DNA of 36,962 nt from JBBDMC01 sp964441935 (GTDB taxonomy: Bacteria; Pseudomonadota; Alphaproteobacteria; Rhizobiales; Kaistiaceae): the NCBI GenBank assembly GCA_964441935.1, contig CAYTXI010000006.1, positions 1-36,962 of the forward strand, written 5' to 3'. Shown here piece after piece: positions 26,111 to 34,423 of this stretch. The translations under genes were made by a program, and so were the position numbers. Below the pieces are notes generated by a model. It saw only the letters and a program-made list of their open reading frames with translations. It was not told the DNA's origin and made no database searches. How positions within the stretch are numbered: position 1 is the first letter of the stretch; every line of letters begins with the position of its first letter.

Positions 26111-26605
26111 ATGATCGACCGGTTGGACCGCAAGATCATGCAGATCCTGCAAGAAGACGCGACCGTGCCGGTCGCCGAGATCGGCCGGCGCGTCGGCCTG
26201 TCGACGACGCCCTGCTGGCGGCGCATCCAGCGCCTCGAGGAGGATGGCGTCATCACCGCCCGCGTTGCCCTCCTCGACCCGAAAATGGTCAACACCAAGG
26301 TGACAGCCTTCGTTGCGATCACCACCAACCAGCACAACGACGAGTGGCTCCGCCGCTTCGCCGAAGTCATCAGCGAGCTCCCGGAGGTGGTCGAGTTTTA
26401 TCGCATGGCCGGTCAGGTCGATTACCTGCTCAAGGTGGTCGTCCCCGACATCGAGGCTTACGACAATATCTACAAGCGGCTGATCGCCCGAATCGACATC
26501 GCCGATGTGTCGACGACGTTCGCAATGGAGCAAATCAAATACACCACGGCGATGCCGCTGAGTTACATCCCCCTGGAAAAGGAAAAGGTCAAGGCGACCG
26601 CCTGA
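26111..26605 (+). CDS. Lrp/AsnC family transcriptional regulator
   Basis: A feast/famine regulator of 164 residues with the start taken at 26111. The N-terminal helix-turn-helix (LDRKIMQILQEDATVPVAEIGRRVGLSTTPCWRRIQRLEEDGVI) is followed by a linker strand. The C-terminal RAM effector domain (about 65-150) includes VVEFYRMAGQVDYLLKVVVPD. The start fits GAGGGA (26098-26103) seven bases upstream and the usual family length. Upstream ATGs at 26027 and 26096 would add residues not seen in the family, and 26027 lies within the promoter. The recognition helix STTPCWRRIQRLEEDG is the widespread type found in amino-acid regulators. The gene converges on the AlkD-like gene with a 17-base overlap. Confidence 0.92.
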   Translation: MIDRLDRKIMQILQEDATVPVAEIGRRVGLSTTPCWRRIQRLEEDGVITARVALLDPKMVNTKVTAFVAITTNQHNDEWLRRFAEVISELPEVVEFYRMAGQVDYLLKVVVPDIEAYDNIYKRLIARIDIADVSTTFAMEQIKYTTAMPLSYIPLEKEKVKATA

Positions 26606-27335
26606 CGCTCGACCGGGCGGCAATTCGCGCAAGCTGGAGGGGGTCAGTCAGCTCCCGCACCGCGTCCTTGCCGATCCAGCGGGCGGTTCTGTCTTCCGAG
26701 GCCGTGAGCTTTCTGGCGACGGCGAGAGCCGGGCGATGCAGCCGCTTCGATCGCTTGCCGATCTGGCGCAGCGCCCAATTCACGCCCTTCTTGACGTAGT
26801 TGCGCGGGTCGCCCGCATACCGCTCGACGAGGTCGAGGAACGCCAGGAAGCGCTCATCGGGCACGGACTTGCCGTGGACCGTGTAGCAGGCGATGAGTGC
26901 GAACGCCGCCCGGCGGACGAATTCGCGCTCGTCCTTAGCCCATTTCTCGATCTTCTCTTCGACGAAGCGCGTTTTGACGAACAGGTGCAGGCAGGCACCG
27001 TCGCAGATCGCCCAACTGTCGAACGCCGCGACCCACGTATCCATTTGCCTCGAAGTGACCTTGTCCGGTTCGTCGAGAAAGCAAGCCAGGATGCGCGCGT
27101 CGTACAGGCCCGTTCGCCACAAGGCTGCGGCGAAGGCATGGTCGCGGCGGTAGCGCTTTTGAATCGACCGCAGTTTCGCGAGCGTGACCCCGGCGGTGTT
27201 TCCTGTGATGCCGAAGTGCGCCATGCCGGCACGGTTCTTCGCCGTGCCTGCCGCACGCAGTGCCTTGACGACGGCTTCGGCTTCCGCAGTGGGATCCTCG
27301 ACAGCGCGTGTTCTCGTTGCGGAGTGCTTAGCCAT
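26589..27335 (-). CDS. AlkD-like DNA alkylation repair protein
   Basis: A 248-residue alpha-helical HEAT-repeat protein of the AlkD family, DNA glycosylases that remove N3- and N7-alkylated purines without base flipping. Matching features are the N-terminal helical region with KALRAAGTAKNRAGMAHFGI and LWRTGLYDARILACFL. The central WVAAFDSWAICDGAC has the tryptophan and aspartate expected of the active site, and NYVKKGVNWALRQIGKR lies in the C-terminal HEAT repeats. The start ATG lies 8 bases inside the end of the upstream dehydrogenase gene, so it is probably the last gene of that minus-strand operon. Its 3' end overlaps the convergent Lrp gene by 17 bases. Confidence 0.88.
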   Translation of the reverse strand: MAKHSATRTRAVEDPTAEAEAVVKALRAAGTAKNRAGMAHFGITGNTAGVTLAKLRSIQKRYRRDHAFAAALWRTGLYDARILACFLDEPDKVTSRQMDTWVAAFDSWAICDGACLHLFVKTRFVEEKIEKWAKDEREFVRRAAFALIACYTVHGKSVPDERFLAFLDLVERYAGDPRNYVKKGVNWALRQIGKRSKRLHRPALAVARKLTASEDRTARWIGKDAVRELTDPLQLARIAARSSVRRSP

Positions 27336-28203
27336 CCCGTTGGAGCCGGGCGATCAGGCTGGACGTGTCCCAGCGTCGGCCGCCCATCCCCTGGACCTCG
27401 GCGTAGAACTGGTCGACTAGCGCCGCCACCGGCAGCTTGGCGCCGTTCCCCCGCGCCTCGGCCAGGGCGATCGCCAGGTCTTTGCGCATCCAGTCGACGG
27501 CGAAACCGAAGTCAAACTTGCCAGCGTTCATCGTTTCCCAGCGATGGTCCATCTGCCAGGACTGCGCGGCACCCTTGGAAATCACGTCGATCACCTGCTT
27601 GACGTCGAGGCCGGCCTTTTTGGCGAAGTGGACGCCCTCCGACAGGCCCTGAACCAGCCCGGCGAGGCAGATCTGGTTGACCATCTTGGTAAGTTGCCCG
27701 GCACCGGCCGGTCCCATCAGGCCGACCATCTTGGCGTAGCAGCCGATGACGTCCTTGGCCGCGTCGAAGACGCTTCGGTCTCCACCGACCATGACGGTGA
27801 GCTGACCGTTCTCCGCGCCCGCCTGGCCGCCGGAGACCGGTGCGTCGAGGAAGCCGACCTGTTTCTCCTTCGCCGCCGCATGGAGCTCGCGGGCGACGAT
27901 GGCTGACGCCGTGGTGTTGTCGACGATCGTCGCACCCGCCGCCGTGCCGGCGAGCGCGCCATCGGCGCCGAGAATGACCGCGCGCAAGTCGTCGTCGTTG
28001 CCCACGCACGAGAATACGAAGACCGCGCCCTCGGCCGCCTCGCGCGGGGTCGACGCCGAGGCCCCGCCGTGTTCGGCGACCCACGCCTGCGCCCTCGCCA
28101 CGGTGCGGTTGTAGACGGTCACGTCATGGCCGCCGCGTTCGGCCAAATGACCGGCCATCGGATAGCCCATAACCCCTAACCCGATGAATGCGACTTTCGC
28201 CAT
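27328..28203 (-). CDS. NAD(P)-dependent beta-hydroxyacid dehydrogenase (3-hydroxyisobutyrate dehydrogenase family)
   Basis: A 291-residue dehydrogenase of the HIBADH/tartronate semialdehyde reductase family. The N-terminal Rossmann motif is AFIGLGVMGYPMAGHL. The substrate-binding DAPVSGGQAGAENGQLTVMVGG follows, and K173 in GAGQLTKMVNQ is the expected catalytic lysine. The all-helical second domain ends in DTSSLIARLQRDG. The ATG at 28203 follows GGAGGGG and is preferred over a longer open frame to 28410 that would overlap the permease. Substrate candidates are 3-hydroxyisobutyrate, 2-hydroxy-3-oxopropionate or a related small hydroxyacid. It lies directly behind an ABC importer on the same strand, so it may act on the imported compound or its breakdown product. 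Confidence 0.88.
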   Translation of the reverse strand: MAKVAFIGLGVMGYPMAGHLAERGGHDVTVYNRTVARAQAWVAEHGGASASTPREAAEGAVFVFSCVGNDDDLRAVILGADGALAGTAAGATIVDNTTASAIVARELHAAAKEKQVGFLDAPVSGGQAGAENGQLTVMVGGDRSVFDAAKDVIGCYAKMVGLMGPAGAGQLTKMVNQICLAGLVQGLSEGVHFAKKAGLDVKQVIDVISKGAAQSWQMDHRWETMNAGKFDFGFAVDWMRKDLAIALAEARGNGAKLPVAALVDQFYAEVQGMGGRRWDTSSLIARLQRDG

Positions 28204-28259
28204 GCCCTCAGCCCCTCCGGAGAATTCGGTCAATTCAGCGACGGGCCGCGCCGCCTTGC

Positions 28260-29000
28260 CTAGCTTATCGCGTCTTCGGCGTCGGGGACCAAGTGGTCGC
28301 TCGCTTCTTTCGTCGGCCGCAGGCTGAGATGACGCGTGAGCCGTCGCTCCAGCCCGTTCCACACGCGGCGCAGCGCCTCGACCAGGATGAGATAGAGGAC
28401 CGCCGCCCACAGATAGGCCGAGATGTCGAACGAGCGGGAATAGGCGAGTCGGGTGACTCCCATGAGATCGTGCACCGTGACCACCGCGGCGACCGCCGAG
28501 CCCTTGATCATCAGGACGATTTCATTGCCGAGCGGTCTCAGCGCCACGATCATGGCCTGCGGCATGATCACTTTGACGAAGGTCGGGAACGGCCTGAGGC
28601 CGAGCGCCGCGGCCGCCTCGCTCTGTCCGCGCGCCACCGAACGGATCGCGCCGCGGAGGATCTCAGCCTGGTAGGCGCCGGTGTTGAGCGTGAACGTGAG
28701 CAGCGCGCAATAGAAGGGATCCCGGAACAACCACCACAGCCCCACCGATTCCAGGGCATCACGGAACTGTCCACTGCCGTAGTAGACCAGGAACAGCTGG
28801 GCCAGCAGCGGCGTGCCGCGGAACAGGTAGACGTAGCCGAATGAGAGCGCGCGGAGGATACGCGCCTTAGAGAGACGGGCGAGTGCGACCGGGACGGCGA
28901 GCAGCGCGCCGAGTGCTACCGAGATGGCCACGAGCTCGACGGTGATCATTAGTCCCTCGAGCATGCGTGGGCCATAGCGCGCGAGGAGGTCGAGGTTCAT
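28260..29000 (-). CDS. Amino-acid-type ABC transporter permease (HisM/ArtM-like)
   Basis: A 246-residue inner membrane subunit of the HisMQ/ArtM type. About five hydrophobic segments are visible. The family signature LFRGTPLLAQLFLVYYG lies near residues 59-75, and the EAA loop that contacts the ATPase is EAAAALGLRPFPTFVKVIMPQA at about 134-155. It starts 4 bases inside the end of the preceding permease gene, so the two are translationally coupled and form a heterodimeric channel. The C-terminal tail of about 25 residues is charged and unusually long. No ATPase gene lies in this cluster, so the transporter must borrow one encoded elsewhere. Confidence 0.9.
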   Translation of the reverse strand: MNLDLLARYGPRMLEGLMITVELVAISVALGALLAVPVALARLSKARILRALSFGYVYLFRGTPLLAQLFLVYYGSGQFRDALESVGLWWLFRDPFYCALLTFTLNTGAYQAEILRGAIRSVARGQSEAAAALGLRPFPTFVKVIMPQAMIVALRPLGNEIVLMIKGSAVAAVVTVHDLMGVTRLAYSRSFDISAYLWAAVLYLILVEALRRVWNGLERRLTRHLSLRPTKEASDHLVPDAEDAIS

Positions 29001-29710
29001 CTCGCCCCCACGTGGCCGCGCTCCGACCAGCGCTCGATCCCGCCGATTCCGAACGAGGACACGATCGACATGGCGAGGTAGATCAGGCAGGCGATCAGAT
29101 AGAAGAAGAACGGCTCCTTGGTTGCGCCGACCGCCACCGCTGTCTCGCGCAAGAGATCGTTGAGCGCGATCACCGAGACCAGCGAGGTGTCCTTGAGGAG
29201 CACCAGCCAGAGATTGGCGAGGCCCGGCAGCGCCAGGCGCAGGAGCTGGGGCACAATCACCAGCCTGAGCGTTGCGAATGGGCGCAGGCCGAGCGCATGC
29301 GAGGCCTCGTACTGGCCGCGGCCGATGCCGCGGAACGCACCGAGAAACACCTCGCTGGCGTAGCCCGCGAACACGAGGCCGAGCGCTACCAGACCGGCGA
29401 CGAAGCTGCTCACCTCGACATAAGTGTCGACGAACAGACTAACGGCCTTCTGCAGCAGAATCTGCCCGCCATAGTAGATGATGAATAGTGTCAGGAGCTC
29501 GGGCAGGCCGCGGAAGACAGTGGCGAAGAGGCTGCCAAGGGCGACGAGCCAGCCACGGTTCGAATTGCGGGCAAGCGCGACGAGGAACCCGACGGCGAGG
29601 CCGAACGGGAGGGTTGCAAGCGCCAATCGCAGTGTCAGCCACGCGCCGGCGGCGATCTCGTCGCCCCAGCCGTCCGAGCCGAACTGCAGCAGCGCGAACA
29701 GGTCCTGCAC
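28997..29710 (-). CDS. Amino-acid-type ABC transporter permease (HisQ/ArtQ-like)
   Basis: A 237-residue permease, partner of the overlapping permease gene. The N-terminal segment WLTLRLALATLPFGLAVGFLVALA, the signature VFRGLPELLTLFIIYYGGQ and the EAA loop EASHALGLRPFATLRLVIVPQ define the HisMQ type. The gene starts with GTG at 29710 behind AAGGGGG. It is the first of the two permeases after the binding protein, from which it is separated by a 67-base spacer that holds a strong hairpin. Together with the binding protein it forms a polar amino acid or opine-type uptake system, with ligand unknown. Confidence 0.9.
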   Translation of the reverse strand: MQDLFALLQFGSDGWGDEIAAGAWLTLRLALATLPFGLAVGFLVALARNSNRGWLVALGSLFATVFRGLPELLTLFIIYYGGQILLQKAVSLFVDTYVEVSSFVAGLVALGLVFAGYASEVFLGAFRGIGRGQYEASHALGLRPFATLRLVIVPQLLRLALPGLANLWLVLLKDTSLVSVIALNDLLRETAVAVGATKEPFFFYLIACLIYLAMSIVSSFGIGGIERWSERGHVGAR

Positions 29711-29740
29711 GCCTCGGCCCCCTTGGAAGGTGGTCCCGGC

Positions 29741-29769
29741 GGGGCGGCGGTGGCTGAAACCGCCGCCCC
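29741..29769 (-). repeat. Hairpin between binding-protein and permease genes
   Basis: A perfect 11-bp GC-only-to-AT stem (29741-29751 with 29759-29769) with a 7-base loop sits in the spacer after the binding-protein stop. It has no T-run. Such intercistronic stems usually stabilise the upstream message, which would give more binding protein than permease. Confidence 0.6.
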
Positions 29770-29777
29770 GTCAGTCG

Positions 29778-30539
29778 TCAATAGATCGATGCGGAGAAAT
29801 AGCGTTCGCTGATCTGGTCGTACACGCCGTTAGCGACGACGGCTGCGATCGCCTTGTTGAGCATCTCCTTCAGATCCTGGTCCTCCTTGCGCACGCCGAT
29901 GCCGATGACGTCATCGCTGACGACCGGTTTGCCGACGAAAATGCAACATGAACCGTCGTCGGTGTTGAGCCACACGCCAAGGGGCCCGACGTCGGCGAGC
30001 ACCGCATCCAAACGGCCGTTGGCGAGATCGAGGTTGGCGTCGTCCTGGGTCGGATAGAGCCTGATGTCATCGTCGGTATAGTTCTCTTCAAGGAACGATG
30101 CCGAGATGGTCGAGCTCTGTGCGCCAAGGGTTTTGCCCGCCATGCCTTCGGGCGACACGTCGGTGATGCCGGAATCCGTGGGAGCGACGAAGTTCAGCGA
30201 GTTCGTGTAGTACTTGTCGGTGAAGTCGATGACTTGCTTGCGCTCGTCGGTGATCGACATGGAGGCGATAATTGCATCGTACTTGCCGGCGGTGAGCGCC
30301 GGAATGATGCCGTCCCAGTCCTGCGCGACGAAGGTGCATTCGACCTTCATCTCGGCGCACAGCGCCTTGGCGATGTCGACGTCGAACCCTTGCAGTTCGC
30401 TATTCGAATCGAAGTAGTTGAACGGTGGGTAGGCGCCCTCGGTGCCGATCCTGACCGTCGACCAGTCCTTGGCGGCGGCAAGGCCGGTAGCGGCAAGGAG
30501 GGCGGCCACTCCGGCGAATATGCGGGCTGTCTGATGCAT
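29778..30539 (-). CDS. Periplasmic amino-acid-type ABC transporter substrate-binding protein
   Basis: A 253-residue periplasmic binding protein (family 3, HisJ/ArtJ-like). An N-terminal signal peptide with cleavage near residue 23 (LAAAKD) is followed by the signature VRIGTEGAYPPFNYFDSNSELQGFDVDIAKALC. SITDERKQVIDFTDKYY and LNKAIAAVVANGVYDQIS also fit the family. The typical ligand-carboxylate Arg and Asp residues are present (DERKQ, DVGPL). Starts are at the ATG (30539) with AAGGGG upstream. The frame is open to 30617, but that extension has no signal peptide. It is the first gene of the operon with two permeases, a dehydrogenase and probably the AlkD-like gene. Confidence 0.92.
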   Translation of the reverse strand: MHQTARIFAGVAALLAATGLAAAKDWSTVRIGTEGAYPPFNYFDSNSELQGFDVDIAKALCAEMKVECTFVAQDWDGIIPALTAGKYDAIIASMSITDERKQVIDFTDKYYTNSLNFVAPTDSGITDVSPEGMAGKTLGAQSSTISASFLEENYTDDDIRLYPTQDDANLDLANGRLDAVLADVGPLGVWLNTDDGSCCIFVGKPVVSDDVIGIGVRKEDQDLKEMLNKAIAAVVANGVYDQISERYFSASIY

Positions 30540-30705
30540 GGCGGTTCCCCTTCTTCTTTTTGACGTGGATGGTGCTGATTCGCCCCGCACCCGGGCTTTT
30601 GGGCGGGGGCCGGTCACGTCAGTTGCTGGTTCATCATTTCACCAAACCCGCCGTCGAGGCAACGCCGGGGTCGCGAGGGCGGGGCAGGCGTTCCGGCAGC
30701 CGACA

Positions 30706-30733
30706 TTGACCGGAGGGATGCGACGGCTAGATT
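30706..30733 (+). promoter_or_regulatory. Sigma-70-type promoter for the mrp gene
   Basis: TTGACC (30706-30711) and TAGATT (30728-30733) with 16 bases between them resemble a housekeeping promoter. They lie 38 bases before the mrp ATG. The rest of the 231-base divergent region (30540-30770) contains an imperfect GC hairpin near 30582-30610 but no clear promoter for the binding-protein gene. Confidence 0.5.
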
Positions 30734-30770
30734 CCCGCCGACACTGGTGTGAAAGCGGACCGCAGAATCG

Positions 30771-31934
30771 ATGGCTGACGTCGACAAGCAGACGATCCTC
30801 GACCGGCTCAGCACGATTCGGGGACCCGACGACGACCGCGACATCGTTCGCCGCGGCATGGTTTCCGATGTCGTCCTGGCCGACGGCAAGGTGATGTTCT
30901 CGATCACTGTCCCGGCCGAGCGCGCCGGGGCGTTCGAGCCGATGCGCGAGGCGGCCGAAACCGCCGTCAAGGCCATTCCGGGCGTTGCCGGTGCGATGGT
31001 CGTACTGACCGCCGAGAAGAAGGGCGGCGCGGGGTCGCCGATGGCCGCCCGTCCGCCGCCGCGTCGTGATCCCGCTGGTAGACCGTCGCCGACGCCGGGC
31101 GCGCGGCAGGCGGCAACGCCGGCCAAGGCCGGCGTTCCCGGCGTCGACGCCATCATCGCGGTTGCGAGCGGCAAGGGCGGCGTCGGCAAGTCGACCACCG
31201 CGGTCAACCTCGCGCTCGCCCTCAAGGCGAACGGGCTGCGAGTCGGCGTTCTCGACGCCGACATCTACGGACCGTCGCTGCCGCGGCTGCTGCATCTCAC
31301 TGGTCGGCCGGAGGCGATCGGCGGGCGCACGCTGAAGCCGATGGAAGCTTACGGCGTCAAGGTGATGTCGATGGGCTTCCTCGTCCAGGAAGACACGCCC
31401 ATGATCTGGCGCGGGCCGATGGTCGTCTCGGCCCTGTCACAGATGCTCCGCGAGGTGGCATGGGGCGACCTCGACGTGCTCGTGGTCGACATGCCGCCGG
31501 GCACCGGCGACGCGCAGCTGACCATGGCCCAGCAGGTGCCGCTCGCCGGGGCGATCATCGTTTCGACCCCGCAGGACCTCGCCCTGATCGACGCGCGCAA
31601 GGGCCTGCACATGTTCGAACGCGTCAACGTTCCGGTCCTCGGCATCGTCGAGAACATGAGCTATTTCGTGTGCCCGCATTGCGGCGAGCGCACCGACATC
31701 TTCGCCCACGGCGGCGCCCGCCACGAGGCCAAGCGCCTGGGCGTGCCGTTCCTCGGCGAAATTCCGCTGGATATCGAGATCAGGCTGACGTCGGATTCCG
31801 GCAAGCCGATCGTCGTCGCCGAGCCCGACAGCCCCCACGCCAAGGCCTACCGCGACATTGCTGCTGCGGCATGGGCGGGAGTGAAGAGCGCCGACGGCGC
31901 CCGCCCACCGCCGAAGATCGTCGTCGAGGACTGA
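30771..31934 (+). CDS. apbC: Mrp/ApbC family iron-sulfur cluster carrier ATPase
   Basis: Mrp/ApbC proteins are P-loop ATPases that bind and transfer [4Fe-4S] clusters. The 387-residue product has an N-terminal DUF59/MIP18 domain (about 1-85) with DRDIVRRGMVSDV. A Pro/Ala-rich linker (about 86-120) leads to the ATPase domain. Its deviant Walker A is ASGKGGVGKSTTAVNLA (about 130-146), with VLDADIYGPSLPRLL and VDMPPGTGDAQLT. The cluster-binding C301-x-x-C304 lies in FVCPHCGERT. All functional motifs are present. The gene has a good promoter upstream, stands alone on the plus strand and converges on the SMP-30-like gene with only 10 bases between the stops. Confidence 0.95.
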   Translation: MADVDKQTILDRLSTIRGPDDDRDIVRRGMVSDVVLADGKVMFSITVPAERAGAFEPMREAAETAVKAIPGVAGAMVVLTAEKKGGAGSPMAARPPPRRDPAGRPSPTPGARQAATPAKAGVPGVDAIIAVASGKGGVGKSTTAVNLALALKANGLRVGVLDADIYGPSLPRLLHLTGRPEAIGGRTLKPMEAYGVKVMSMGFLVQEDTPMIWRGPMVVSALSQMLREVAWGDLDVLVVDMPPGTGDAQLTMAQQVPLAGAIIVSTPQDLALIDARKGLHMFERVNVPVLGIVENMSYFVCPHCGERTDIFAHGGARHEAKRLGVPFLGEIPLDIEIRLTSDSGKPIVVAEPDSPHAKAYRDIAAAAWAGVKSADGARPPPKIVVED

Positions 31935-31938
31935 GCGC

Positions 31939-31954
31939 CGCCGGTCAGCCGGCG
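31939..31954. terminator. Short hairpin at the convergent ends of apbC and the SMP-30-like gene
   Basis: CGCCGG-TCAG-CCGGCG (31939-31954) is a 6-bp GC stem spanning the stop codon of the SMP-30-like gene. It could end transcription from either side, but there is no T-run, so it may be chance in GC-rich DNA. Confidence 0.3.
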
Positions 31955-32862
31955 AAGGGGGTCTCCGGTATCCCCTGAACGCCCGGCTCGCAGACCAGCA
32001 CGCTGCCGGCCAGCGGCTCCTCGGCCTTGTGGGCGTCCGTCAGCGTCTCGGTCGCGGTCGTGATGTAGAGCGTCCGGTAGTCCGGGCCGCCGAAGATGCA
32101 GCTCGTCCCGCGCGAAACGGGCAGCGCGATGATGCGCTCCATCCTGCCTGCCGGGTCGTAGCGCACGATCCGGCCAAAGACCGGCTGCGCGCTCCACACG
32201 AAGCCCTCGGCGTCCACCGTCAGCCCGTCGGGGAAGCCGTTGGCGTCGGGGTCGAGGGCGATGAAGGGGCGGCGGTTGTCGATCTCGCCGGTCGCCGGGT
32301 CGAAGTCATAGGCGAAGACGCCGTAGCGGAAGCTCTCGGTGTAGTACATCGTCCGGCTGTCTGGGCTCCATCCGGTGCCGTTCGAGCACTTCACCTTGTC
32401 CTGCATCCGGGTGATGCGCCGGTCCGGATCAAATCGGTAGAGCGCGCCGCTCGCCGCCAACCAGTCCTTGGCGCCCATGGTGCCCGCCCACAGTCGCCCC
32501 TGCCGGTCGCACTTGCCGTCGTTGAAGCGGTTGCCGATCCGCTCCGGCTCCGGGTCGGTGAGGATATCCAGCTTCTCGGTATCGGTGTCGAAGAAGGCAA
32601 AGGTCTTGCGCATCGACAGCACCAGCCCGCCTTTCTCGCGCGTCGACAGCGAGGTCACCCAGTCAGGCAGCGAGAAGGTGCGGTAGGTCCCGTCGGAAGG
32701 TTTGAAAACGTGGATCTTCTGGCCGCTGATGTCGACGAGATAGAGTTGTTGGGTCTTGGGACACCAGATCGGCGACTCACCGATCACGTTCTCGGAATGG
32801 ATGGCGACGTCGATGTCAATCGGCGTCGGCTCCATTTCAAAGGGCCTGCCGGTCCTGTTCAT
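31945..32862 (-). CDS. SMP-30/gluconolactonase/LRE family protein
   Basis: A 305-residue six-bladed beta-propeller of the SMP-30 (regucalcin)/gluconolactonase type, metal-dependent enzymes that hydrolyse sugar lactones. Metal-ligand segments are present: E29 in GESPIW, the Asn of RFNDGKCD, NGTGWSPD and the Asp of FPDGLTVDAEG. YLVDISGQKIHVF and DRQGRLWAGTM are also typical. The ATG at 32862 sits behind GGGGGA; a GTG one codon earlier (32865) is possible. No signal peptide is visible, so it is probably cytoplasmic. It lies 37 bases after the GMC oxidoreductase gene on the same strand, so an oxidation-then-lactone-hydrolysis pair is likely. The substrate is unknown. Confidence 0.9.
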   Translation of the reverse strand: MNRTGRPFEMEPTPIDIDVAIHSENVIGESPIWCPKTQQLYLVDISGQKIHVFKPSDGTYRTFSLPDWVTSLSTREKGGLVLSMRKTFAFFDTDTEKLDILTDPEPERIGNRFNDGKCDRQGRLWAGTMGAKDWLAASGALYRFDPDRRITRMQDKVKCSNGTGWSPDSRTMYYTESFRYGVFAYDFDPATGEIDNRRPFIALDPDANGFPDGLTVDAEGFVWSAQPVFGRIVRYDPAGRMERIIALPVSRGTSCIFGGPDYRTLYITTATETLTDAHKAEEPLAGSVLVCEPGVQGIPETPFAG

Positions 32863-32899
32863 CACGCTTCCCCCAGACAGGCAGCAGCCGTGACGACGC

Positions 32900-34330
32900 T
32901 CAGTGGGCGCGTCCGAGGTGGTCGCCGAGGCGCAGGCCCCACGCGTAGATGCTCAGCGACGGGTTGACTCGGCTCGAACGCGGCAGCGCGCCGCCGTCAC
33001 CGACATAGAGGCCGTCCATCCCATGCACCTTGCCGTCCGGATCGCAGACGGTCGTCTCGGGATCGGTGCCGGTCATCATGCTGCCCATGGCGTGCGCGGT
33101 GCCGCCTGTGCCCATGTAACGGCTGACGCCGACCAACCCGCAAGCAAGCAGCGAGCGCTCGTAGGCATGGATCAGGGCGTGGTGCTCGTCGAGCGAGGAC
33201 TGGATGCGGTCGAGCCGGTAGTCCAACATTGGCGTCCCCGACGTGCCGCCGGAGATGACGCGGTTTTCCGGGTTCGAGCCATCCTCGGTTGTCGCCCAGA
33301 AGCCGATGGCGTGGGCGCCCATCGCATCGTCGATGAAGCTTGGAACGGCCTCCGGCAACTGCACGCCAATGATCTCGCCGTCCATCCATCCGAGGCACTG
33401 CATCGTGCTGTGCGGGAACCTGTCGTTGAAGAACACCGCCGTCTTGCGCAGAACGTCGTGGTCTTTGAACGGCGAGACGGAGAGCAGGGCGCTATTGAGA
33501 TGGAACCGAAAGTTCGCCCCGACCGCGCCGGCGCAGGGTAGATCGACACCGGTCTCGGCCGTGTAGTCCTGCAAGATGCGCGGCGAGGTCATCGCCCCCG
33601 CCGCCAGCACCACGACCGACGCCGAGTGCTCGGATCCATCCTCGAGACGCACGCCCGTGACGCGGCGGGGATTGCCTTCGGCCGGAACCAACCCGACAAC
33701 CCGGTTGCCGGCGACGATCGTGAAGTTGGGATCGTCCCTGACGTGTTCGAGGAGGTTCCACCAAGCGTCCGACTTGTATGCGCTGACGGAAGCGAAGCCA
33801 TCGAAATGCTTGGCTTCCTCCGGATCGTTGAGGATCTCCTCCTTCAGCCCGAGCGGGATGTGGTTCGGTTTCCAGTCCGGGTTATGCGATGTGATGCGGT
33901 CGATGAGCGCCTGCAGCTCCGGCTCGTTGTCGAACGCCTTGACCGCAAGCAGCTTCTCGGCCTCGTCGTACCACGGCGCCAGGGTTTCCGGTCCGAACGG
34001 CCAGCCGCGGCACTGGAACGCTTCGTCCGGCTCGAACTCGTGGTCGGCGAACCGAAACAACGCCGCGCCGTACCACTTCGTCTTGCCGCCGACATTGTGG
34101 AACTCGTCAGGGACGAACGTCTGGTTCGCTCCATCGACCCAAGCGTCCTTGTTGCCGAAGACGCCTTCCTTGAACACCTTCTTGACGTCGAGCGTCGTTC
34201 CGTCGCGCGGCAGGAAACCGCCGCGCTCGACGACGAGGACACGATGCCCCGCCTTGACCAGTTTGTAGGTGGCCGAGGCGCCGCCGGCGCCCGAGCCTAT
34301 GACGATGGCGTCGTAGGAATCTGCCAGCAA
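32900..34330 (-). CDS. GMC family FAD-dependent oxidoreductase
   Basis: A 476-residue flavoprotein of the glucose-methanol-choline family. The N-terminal FAD-binding Rossmann motif is IVIGSGAGGASATYKL, and VVERGG is the second contact. NVGGKTKWYGAALFRF fits the family's active-site lid and AMTSPRIL lies in the FAD domain. The C-terminal GGTAHAMGSMM, YVGDGGALPRSSRVNPSLSIYAWGLRLGDH segment supplies the usual catalytic His/Asn region. It is shorter than the common 530-560 residues and has no signal peptide or membrane span. The start is a TTG at 34330 with GGGGA six bases before it. No ATG or GTG start lies in frame upstream. It is likely paired with the downstream lactonase-like gene. Confidence 0.88.
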   Translation of the reverse strand: MLADSYDAIVIGSGAGGASATYKLVKAGHRVLVVERGGFLPRDGTTLDVKKVFKEGVFGNKDAWVDGANQTFVPDEFHNVGGKTKWYGAALFRFADHEFEPDEAFQCRGWPFGPETLAPWYDEAEKLLAVKAFDNEPELQALIDRITSHNPDWKPNHIPLGLKEEILNDPEEAKHFDGFASVSAYKSDAWWNLLEHVRDDPNFTIVAGNRVVGLVPAEGNPRRVTGVRLEDGSEHSASVVVLAAGAMTSPRILQDYTAETGVDLPCAGAVGANFRFHLNSALLSVSPFKDHDVLRKTAVFFNDRFPHSTMQCLGWMDGEIIGVQLPEAVPSFIDDAMGAHAIGFWATTEDGSNPENRVISGGTSGTPMLDYRLDRIQSSLDEHHALIHAYERSLLACGLVGVSRYMGTGGTAHAMGSMMTGTDPETTVCDPDGKVHGMDGLYVGDGGALPRSSRVNPSLSIYAWGLRLGDHLGRAH

Positions 34331-34423
34331 AGGGCATCCCCGCGCGGCGAGTAAACGGCGCCACCACGATAGCGAAGCCGGCCGCGTGCGCCAAGCGAGG
34401 GCACGCCCGAAGATCTAGTGCGG

